From Dyadobacter luticola (GTDB lineage Bacteria; Bacteroidota; Bacteroidia; Cytophagales; Spirosomataceae), in assembly GCF_005860805.1 (NCBI RefSeq), contig NZ_VCEJ01000004.1, positions 186,001 through 250,000 on the forward strand: a stretch of 64,000 nt of DNA, given 5' to 3'. The translations under genes were made by a program, and so were the position numbers. Each line of letters opens with the position of its first letter. The first letter of the stretch is position 1. Below the pieces are notes generated by a model. It worked only from the letters and a program-made list of their open reading frames with translations. It searched no databases and was not told the DNA's origin. This document shows, piece by piece, positions 58,398 to 64,000 of the stretch.

Positions 58398-59129
58398 TCA
58401 GACTTTTCTTTTCAGCTCGAAGTTCTGTCCCAAATAAACCCGTCTTACTACCTCATCCTCAGCGAGTTCTTCGGCGCTACCTTGTTTCAATATTTTTCCT
58501 TCAAATAAAAGATAGGCGCGGTCGGTGATCGAAAGCGTTTCGTTTACATTGTGGTCGGTGATGAGGATACCGATGTTTTTGTGTTTGAGCTTCGCCACGA
58601 TACTCTGAATGTCCTCCACCGCAATCGGGTCTACCCCGGCGAAAGGTTCGTCCAGCAGAATAAATTTCGGATCTACTGCCAGGGAGCGGGCAATTTCGGT
58701 ACGGCGGCGCTCGCCACCTGAGAGTACCATGCCCTTACTTTTGCGCACGTGGCCGAGGTGAAATTCTTCCAGCAGCTCTTCTACTTTCTGCTTTTGGTCT
58801 TGTCGCGATAAATCAGTCAGTTCCAGAACCGCCTTAATGTTTTCCTCGACTGTCAATGAGCGGAAAACAGAAGCTTCCTGCGCCAGATAGCCAAGCCCGA
58901 GGCGGGCGCGTTTGTACATAGGCAGCCCGGTAATGTCCTTATCGTCAAGATATACTTTGCCGCTGTTGGGTTTTACAAGTCCCACCGCCATATAAAAGGA
59001 TGTGGTTTTCCCTGCACCATTCGGGCCGAGCAAACCGACAATCTCGCCTTGCTCCACCTGGTAGCTGACATTGTTGTTCACAAAGCGCGCCCCATATTTT
59101 TTGACGAGATTTTCTGTTCTCAGTATCAT
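58398..59129 (-). CDS. lptB: LPS export ABC transporter ATP-binding protein
   Basis: A 243-residue ATPase that drives lipopolysaccharide transport through the LptB2FGC complex. Walker [10 protein letters not shown], the Q-loop region [18 protein letters not shown] (typical of LptB), signature LSGGERRR and Walker [13 protein letters not shown] are all present, and a switch His follows in [11 protein letters not shown]. Its length is normal. lptF, lptG, lptC and lptA are not beside it. It follows recJ by 23 bases on the same strand. Confidence 0.95.
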   Translation of the reverse strand: MILRTENLVKKYGARFVNNNVSYQVEQGEIVGLLGPNGAGKTTSFYMAVGLVKPNSGKVYLDDKDITGLPMYKRARLGLGYLAQEASVFRSLTVEENIKAVLELTDLSRQDQKQKVEELLEEFHLGHVRKSKGMVLSGGERRRTEIARSLAVDPKFILLDEPFAGVDPIAVEDIQSIVAKLKHKNIGILITDHNVNETLSITDRAYLLFEGKILKQGSAEELAEDEVVRRVYLGQNFELKRKV

Positions 59130-59152
59130 TTGTAGTCAGAGCTTTTGCTGGC

Positions 59153-60865
59153 TCAATGCAGCTTAATGTCTTTCAAAGAGAGTTGTAACGTTTTTTTATC
59201 ACGGAAGGTATTTTCTTCCAAAGCATAGCAAATGGAAAACGAGCGGCCATTGACGATATCAGGATAAAACTGGGCCATTCCGAAACCGACAGCTGTAAAA
59301 ACCTGCGAGGCGTTTTGTTTTACATCAAATTTGATATGCTTTTCCTTCATCAGCGACGGCCGTCCCACCAGGGTAACATTGCGTGATTCGAAAACCGGCG
59401 TCATATTTCCTGGCCCGAAGGGACCCATCTGGCGCAGAATGTTATAAAATTTCGGTGTAATGATTTCCAGGTGCAGCGGCAGGTCAATGTTGATCATCGG
59501 CACCAGCTGGTCTGGCAAGATGCGGCTGCTGACAATTTCATTGAAACGCGACCGGAATGCTTCCAGGTTTTGCAAAGGCAATGTTAAGCCTGCGGCGAAG
59601 GTATGCCCGCCATATTGTTCCAATAAATCCGCACATTCCTCGATGGCCTGATACACATCGAATCCCGGAATCGAGCGCGCCGAGCCGGCTGCTTTTCCGT
59701 GGGATTGCGTGAGAATGATGGTCGGGCGATGGTATTTTTCGATGCACCGGCTCGCCACAATCCCGATCACACCTTTGTGCCAGTCTTCCTTATATAATAC
59801 GGTACTTTTTGCATCCGAAAACCAGGAGTCGCTTTCGATCATCGACAGCGCCTGCTCGGTAATGCTGGAATCGAACGTCCGCCTTTCTATATTATGTTTG
59901 TTAATCTCCTGTGCAAATTCAAAAGCTTCCTCCTCGATTTCCGAGAGCAGTAATTTCACCGCTTCTTTGGCATGCTTGATCCTGCCGGCCGCATTAATCC
60001 TCGGCCCGATCCCGAAAACCACATTTGTAATATCCAGCACACCCGTAATCCCCGAAATGTTGATCAGGGCTTTCACACCGGTTCGGGGCGAAGCATTTAA
60101 TTTTTGCAAACCATAATAGGCCAGCACCCGGTTTTCACCGGTAATCGGGACAATGTCGGAGGCAATGCTGATGACGAGCAGATCGAGAAAATCAAAAAGG
60201 ATTTCTGTATCATATCCGTTGCGGATACAAAATGCCTGTAATAATTTGAAACCTACGCCGCAGCCGGTCAGCTCTTTATAAGGATATAAACAATCTTCCC
60301 GCTTGGGGTCGAGGACCGCGATGGCTTGCGGTAGCTCGTTTCCGGGACGGTGGTGGTCGCAAATAATGAAGTCGATGCCCCGCTCGGATGCCGCGCTGAC
60401 CTTATCCACGGATTTGATGCCGCAGTCGAGGGTTACTATTAAGGTAAATCCATTTTCGGAAGCCCAGTCAATGCTTTGCCAGGACACGCCGTAACCTTCT
60501 TCGTACCGGTCGGGAATATAATAGTCAATGTTGGCGTATATTTTTTTGAGAAAACCGTAGAACAATGCTACGGAAGTAGTACCGTCCACATCATAATCAC
60601 CATAAACCAGGATTTTCTCTCCGACTTCGATCGCTTTTTGTAATCTGCGGACAGCCAGGTCCATATCCATCATTAAAAACGGATCGTGCAAATGACTGAT
60701 CTCGGGGCGGAAAAACCTTTTGGACTGGTCGAAATCGAGTATGCCCCTCTGAACAAGAAGTGTTGCCAGTGAGGGACTTATTTTTAGGGAATCTGCAAGT
60801 AGCTCGGTGTCCCGCTGCTGTTCAGGAGTAAATTCAGGGTAGTGTTTCCAGCGCTTTTCAATCAT
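59153..60865 (-). CDS. recJ: Single-stranded-DNA-specific exonuclease RecJ
   Basis: A 570-residue 5'-3' exonuclease of recombination and mismatch repair. DHH-domain motifs are ILVYGDYDVDGTTSVALFYG, LIVTLDCGIKS and the DHH itself in FIICDHHRPGNELP, followed by the DHHA1 part with GGHTFAAGLTL near residue 420 and a C-terminal OB fold. All catalytic acidic and His positions appear intact. It is the first gene of a recJ-lptB unit and divergent from ruvX. Confidence 0.95.
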   Translation of the reverse strand: MIEKRWKHYPEFTPEQQRDTELLADSLKISPSLATLLVQRGILDFDQSKRFFRPEISHLHDPFLMMDMDLAVRRLQKAIEVGEKILVYGDYDVDGTTSVALFYGFLKKIYANIDYYIPDRYEEGYGVSWQSIDWASENGFTLIVTLDCGIKSVDKVSAASERGIDFIICDHHRPGNELPQAIAVLDPKREDCLYPYKELTGCGVGFKLLQAFCIRNGYDTEILFDFLDLLVISIASDIVPITGENRVLAYYGLQKLNASPRTGVKALINISGITGVLDITNVVFGIGPRINAAGRIKHAKEAVKLLLSEIEEEAFEFAQEINKHNIERRTFDSSITEQALSMIESDSWFSDAKSTVLYKEDWHKGVIGIVASRCIEKYHRPTIILTQSHGKAAGSARSIPGFDVYQAIEECADLLEQYGGHTFAAGLTLPLQNLEAFRSRFNEIVSSRILPDQLVPMINIDLPLHLEIITPKFYNILRQMGPFGPGNMTPVFESRNVTLVGRPSLMKEKHIKFDVKQNASQVFTAVGFGMAQFYPDIVNGRSFSICYALEENTFRDKKTLQLSLKDIKLH

Positions 60866-60985
60866 GAGGGCAAATATAATTGGATTACTTCATGCGGCGC
60901 CAAAATTGATTTGTTAGCCCGCGCAATCAGGAAAAGCTAATTGAAAGCGCGTATCTTTACAAATAATTAACATTCTTTAATATAA

Positions 60986-61399
60986 ATGCCACGTCTTCTG
61001 GCTATTGATTTTGGTGCAAAGCGCAGCGGTATCGCAGTAACCGATCCGCTTCAAATTATCGCTACGGCACTGGATACGGTCATGACGGCCGACCTGATGA
61101 ATTTCCTGAAAAAATATATTACCCAGGAACCCCTTGAAGCGATCATTATAGGAATGCCAAAGCGCCTCGATAATACCGAAAGTGAGAACGCTGCCAGGGT
61201 GAAGGCATTTATCAAACAGCTAAATACAAATTTCCCAGATATCCCTGTACATGCACACGATGAACGTTTTACGTCGTCGATGGCATTGCAATCGATGATT
61301 GCGGCGGGCTCGAAAAAAAGTGATCGGAGGGAAAAAGGGAACATTGATAAAATTAGCGCTACGATCATTCTCCAATCGTTTATGGAGAGCAGAAGGTAG
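60986..61399 (+). CDS. ruvX: Putative pre-16S rRNA nuclease / Holliday junction resolvase
   Basis: A 137-residue RNase H-fold protein (YqgF/RuvX). The first strand and Asp are in LLAIDFGAKRSGIAVTDP; the middle Glu/Asp region is IIGMPKRLDNTESENAARVKAF; the late DERFTSSMALQSM carries the second acidic pair. YqgF is needed for 16S rRNA 5'-end processing in E. coli and has been proposed as a resolvase. It lies 42 bases before def and they are probably one operon. Confidence 0.92.
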   Translation: MPRLLAIDFGAKRSGIAVTDPLQIIATALDTVMTADLMNFLKKYITQEPLEAIIIGMPKRLDNTESENAARVKAFIKQLNTNFPDIPVHAHDERFTSSMALQSMIAAGSKKSDRREKGNIDKISATIILQSFMESRR

Positions 61400-61441
61400 C
61401 ATTATTGTACAAGCAAAAAACGAACAAAAGTCTCAGTAAAA

Positions 61442-62029
61442 ATGATTTATCCAATAGTTGCATACGGTGATCCTATCCTCAGAAAAGCCACAAGGTTTAT
61501 CGAAAAAGATGAGCTTGACCTGAAAAAACTTTCCGCGGATATGTTTGAAACCATGCACGGGGCCAACGGTGTGGGACTTGCGGCGCCGCAGATCGGTATG
61601 AATATCAGGGTTTTCGTTGTGGATGGTACGCCATTCAGCAAGAAGGATGAGGACGACGAGGATGACGAGCCGGATTTGTCATTGGTTGACTTTAAAAAAA
61701 TGTTTGTCAACCCGGAGATTTTAGAAGAAACGGGCGAGGAATGGGCTTTTGAAGAAGGTTGCCTGAGCATTCCGGGCATCAGAGGAGATGTTTACCGTCC
61801 TGAAACATTGAAGATCCGCTATCGGGATGAGGATTGGAATGAGCATGAGGAGGAATATTCTGGTATGGCGGCTCGCATTATCCAGCATGAATATGATCAC
61901 CTGCTTGGGAAATTGTTCGTCGATTATCTGCCTACATTGAAAAAGCAGTTTATCAAGAAAAAGCTGACGGACATTTCGAAAGGCAATGTTGACGCAGATT
62001 ACAGAATGCGTTTTCCGGGCCGCAAATAA
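61442..62029 (+). CDS. def: Peptide deformylase
   Basis: A 195-residue metalloenzyme that removes the formyl group from nascent proteins. The three motifs are intact: GVGLAAPQIG, EEGCLSIPG (Cys metal ligand) and QHEYDHLLG (two His ligands and catalytic Glu). Between motifs I and II it has an acidic insertion (KKDEDDEDDEPD, residues about 67-78) absent from most deformylases. It is followed by the omega-amidase gene after 15 bases. Confidence 0.95.
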   Translation: MIYPIVAYGDPILRKATRFIEKDELDLKKLSADMFETMHGANGVGLAAPQIGMNIRVFVVDGTPFSKKDEDDEDDEPDLSLVDFKKMFVNPEILEETGEEWAFEEGCLSIPGIRGDVYRPETLKIRYRDEDWNEHEEEYSGMAARIIQHEYDHLLGKLFVDYLPTLKKQFIKKKLTDISKGNVDADYRMRFPGRK

Positions 62030-62044
62030 CTGCCGCACATTAAA

Positions 62045-62845
62045 ATGACTGTAATGCAGGAGGAACAAGTTGATACATTATCGGTTACGCTAGTGCAAAC
62101 TGATTTGTACTGGGAAAACGTGACGGCCAATCTTTCTTCGCTCGAAGAAAAAATTGCATCGCTTCCGGAGAAGTCAGATGTTATTGTACTTCCTGAAATG
62201 TTCAACTCCGGCTTTACGATGAATACGGCGATCGCGGAGCCGGTGAACCTGACTACTACGAAATGGTTGAAGCAAATCGCTGCGCAGACTGGTTCGCTGG
62301 TGATCGGGAGTTTTGCTGTGAAGGAAGACGGGCGATTTTACAACCGGCTTTTTTGTGTTAATCCCGACGGTTCATTCACTTATAATGATAAACGCCACCT
62401 TTTCAGCATGGGAGGTGAGCACGAGGTGTATACCAGTGGAGCTAGCCGGCTGACTGTAAACTGGAAGGGTTGGAAAATTTGTCCGCTGGTTTGCTATGAT
62501 CTGCGTTTTCCGGTTTGGAGCCGGAATTCGGTTCAGGATCCTTACGACCTTCTTATATATGTTGCAAACTGGCCAGCAAAACGGGCCAATGCATGGAACA
62601 CATTGTTAAAGGCGCGGGCGATTGAAAATCAGGCTTATGTAGTGGGTGTAAACCGGATTGGCATCGATGGGAATAATCTGGAATACCGGGGAGACTCGGT
62701 TGCCCTGGATTTTCTGGGCGAACCGAAATATATGCTGGCAGATTTGGAAATGGAAAAAACAGTGCACTTTTCTAAAACGGAGCTGGAACATTACCGTGAT
62801 CGTTTTCCGGCTTTATCCGACGCCGACACTTTCCAGATCCTCTGA
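62045..62845 (+). CDS. Nitrilase-family omega-amidase (YafV-like)
   Basis: A 266-residue amidohydrolase with the nitrilase Glu-Lys-Cys triad at Glu51 (VLPEMFNSGF), Lys116 (NDKRHLF) and Cys150 (LVCYDLRFPVWSR). YafV/Nit2-type omega-amidases cleave alpha-ketoglutaramate and similar metabolite-repair substrates. It lies directly after def and may share its transcript. The LCxxxL-type substrate loop cannot fix the substrate, but the triad and length favour omega-amidase over other nitrilases. Confidence 0.85.
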   Translation: MTVMQEEQVDTLSVTLVQTDLYWENVTANLSSLEEKIASLPEKSDVIVLPEMFNSGFTMNTAIAEPVNLTTTKWLKQIAAQTGSLVIGSFAVKEDGRFYNRLFCVNPDGSFTYNDKRHLFSMGGEHEVYTSGASRLTVNWKGWKICPLVCYDLRFPVWSRNSVQDPYDLLIYVANWPAKRANAWNTLLKARAIENQAYVVGVNRIGIDGNNLEYRGDSVALDFLGEPKYMLADLEMEKTVHFSKTELEHYRDRFPALSDADTFQIL

Positions 62846-62872
62846 CAACGAACTGGACAAATTGTCCAAGAA

Positions 62873-63160
62873 TTACTCAATCACTTTCGGCACCATTATA
62901 TAGGTATCGTTTTTCGCGGGCGCATTTGCTACCGCCTGCTCTCTCGTCAAGGAATTTGCGCCTTTATCCTCTCGCCAGTTATTCACTTCTCCGGTAATGT
63001 GGGTGAGCGCCTCCACGCCCTCAGTATCAATTTCATTCAGCTGATCCATCCAGGTCAGCACCGAGTCCATGTTTTTAAGCAGCGCTTGTTCCTCACCGGT
63101 TTTGATTTCCAGACGTGCCAGATGCGCGATTTTTTTCAGGGACTCTTCGTCAATCTTCAT
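62873..63160 (-). CDS. gatC: Asp-tRNA(Asn)/Glu-tRNA(Gln) amidotransferase subunit C
   Basis: A 95-residue scaffold subunit of the GatCAB amidotransferase, which corrects misacylated tRNAs in bacteria lacking Asn- or Gln-tRNA synthetase. The sequence is typical: SLKKIAHLARLEIKTGEEQALLKNMDSVLTWMDQLNEIDTEGVEAL, then VNNWREDKGANSLTREQAVANAP and a late KNDTYIMVPKVIE. gatA and gatB are not adjacent. It converges on the omega-amidase gene. Confidence 0.92.
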   Translation of the reverse strand: MKIDEESLKKIAHLARLEIKTGEEQALLKNMDSVLTWMDQLNEIDTEGVEALTHITGEVNNWREDKGANSLTREQAVANAPAKNDTYIMVPKVIE

Positions 63161-63782
63161 TTTAAGAATTTGTTAAGTTAACCTCAGGTTGTCTGTCGAA
63201 AACCAAAATTACCGGATTTTTGCGATTCCCTTATTGGAACAGTGGAAATTAGCTTCGGAAAAGCGATCGGCTTTTGTGGAGAAATGCAGCCGGGCGGGTT
63301 GCAGGTTTTGGACAATCATGCCCGATCCTGTATAAGGAACCGCAATCGGTTTTAAAATTGTTGTTTCGACACATAGTAGGAGAAAAATAATATTTGCTTT
63401 TCCAGTGTAATCTTGAAATTTTTTCAAATACAAACCTGCGCTTTTGAAAACATGTATGCAGACTTTGAAGCAAAGAGTACAATTATATGTTGATTTGATA
63501 AATCACTATATACTGTTCTTAGTGAGCATTAAACCCAGATTTTCTGCGAATTTACAAAGTGAAGGAATCTTTAAAATATGCAATTCGCCGGATGAATGTT
63601 GAAAAATCTGGGAAAAAATCTGAGGAAATGCTTGCTTTTTTTTAAAAGGAAAACTCATACTTTTGTAGAAGTCGATAATTCAAAAACGCAATCAAAATTT
63701 TATTTTACCAAAACCAGTTTTAACCAAAAGTTTTATTTAATTCACAACCAAAATCTCAATTTAACCTTTAAAAGTAAGTCTG
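63161..63782. other. 620-base gap without a recognisable gene
   Basis: Several ORFs of 60-115 codons cross this AT-rich gap on both strands, but none has a recognisable start, composition or motif. The one at 63596-63940 overlaps the channel gene in another frame. The only signal I trust is the promoter box at 63658-63665. Confidence 0.55.
63658..63665 (+). promoter_or_regulatory. Promoter box (TACTTTTG) for the ExbB-type gene
   Basis: TACTTTTG matches TAnnTTTG; TTG lies 23 bases upstream. The box is 117 bases before the ATG, implying a leader of about 110 bases. Confidence 0.5.
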
Positions 63783-64000
63783 ATGGAAAAGAAAGCTACA
63801 AGTCCGGCACCAGCTCCAAAGCCTGCAGCGGCAGCAACAAAAGGCAAAGGCGGTTTGAACCCGGCATTGGTAATCCCTCTACTATTTGCGATTGCATTAT
63901 GCGTTTACATTTTCGTTCTGGGAGCTCCCGAACACTTTAAAGATGGCGATCACGCAAAAGGCCCAATCGATGGAGATTACTACGGAATCGTTTACAAAGG
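63783..64000 (+). CDS. MotA/TolQ/ExbB-family proton channel, N-terminal part
   Basis: The first 72 residues of a channel protein that runs off the window. MEKKATSPAPAPKPAAAATKGKGG is a Lys/Pro/Ala-rich cytoplasmic tail, then LNPALVIPLLFAIALCVYIFVLG is the first membrane helix, then GAPEHFKDGDHAKGPIDGDYYGIVYKG. This is the usual form of Bacteroidota ExbB/TolQ proteins, which energise outer-membrane transport or stability using the proton gradient. The 3' part and partner genes are out of view. Confidence 0.78.
   Translation, partial: MEKKATSPAPAPKPAAAATKGKGGLNPALVIPLLFAIALCVYIFVLGAPEHFKDGDHAKGPIDGDYYGIVYK

Noticed and set aside
63209..63482. Minus-strand ORFs in the gap after gatC
   Set aside because: Two overlapping frames with odd composition and no motif; more likely random open frames.
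63596..63940. 114-codon ORF overlapping the ExbB-type gene start
   Set aside because: It runs in another frame through the promoter and the channel gene, whose own frame has a clear family match.

Overview
The window looks like chromosomal DNA of a Bacteroidota bacterium, most likely a Cytophagales member close to Dyadobacter or Spirosoma. The grounds are gliding and type IX secretion genes (gldH, a PorT-type gene next to ubiE, two secreted proteins ending in the gliding-associated C-terminal domain), the TAnnTTTG promoter boxes of this phylum, few Shine-Dalgarno sites, and many family types (GldH, DUF6089-like barrel, 630-residue PurF-like enzyme) that I know mainly from it. The genus is inference.

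Layout. 1-5.4 kb: end of a sodium/solute symporter, a DapA-family aldolase, a sigma region-2-only protein, an AraC regulator, an MHS-family transporter and an alpha/beta hydrolase. 5.4-8.3 kb: prfB with a programmed +1 frameshift, a REP-like palindrome and lpdA. 8.3-15.2 kb: a hybrid histidine kinase, several secreted or membrane proteins of unknown role, a nucleotidyltransferase-fold protein and a YdjC-type deacetylase. 15.2-17.5 kb: rfaE1 and ribBA. 17.6-23.4 kb: two tandem type IX cargo paralogues, YbaB, a glycosyltransferase and PspC. 23.4-34.5 kb: cold-shock protein, lysS, AsmA-like protein, an orphan response regulator, an AI-2E-family transporter fitted between two neighbours, gldH, and an iron-sulfur oxidoreductase pair. 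34.6-41.1 kb: an accessory stretch between tRNA-Phe and tRNA-Val with orphan proteins, a PD-(D/E)XK nuclease-like protein, ubiE-porT, and a decaying tandem duplication of the tRNA-Val 3' half with its terminator.

41.2-51.2 kb holds a histidine kinase with an ethylene-receptor-type N-terminal domain, then a surface-polysaccharide group (sugar isomerase, two oxidoreductases, heparinase-like protein, glycosyltransferase) interrupted by a toxin-antitoxin pair. 51.2-53.3 kb: nuoI-nuoJ-nuoK, detached from the rest of complex I, with a long Pro/Lys repeat tail on NuoI. 53.3-64 kb: mostly housekeeping genes (PurF-like amidotransferase, recO, lptB, recJ, ruvX, def, an omega-amidase, gatC) and the start of an ExbB/TolQ-type proton channel.

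The most striking item is the kinase at 41308-42915. All seven residues I recall as important for copper and ethylene binding in plant ETR1 occur with identical spacing, while the position expected for the phospho-accepting histidine is Asn. Other items worth a second look are the tRNA-Val repeat array, the divergent and convergent overlaps around the AI-2E gene, the NuoI tail and the region-2-only sigma protein.
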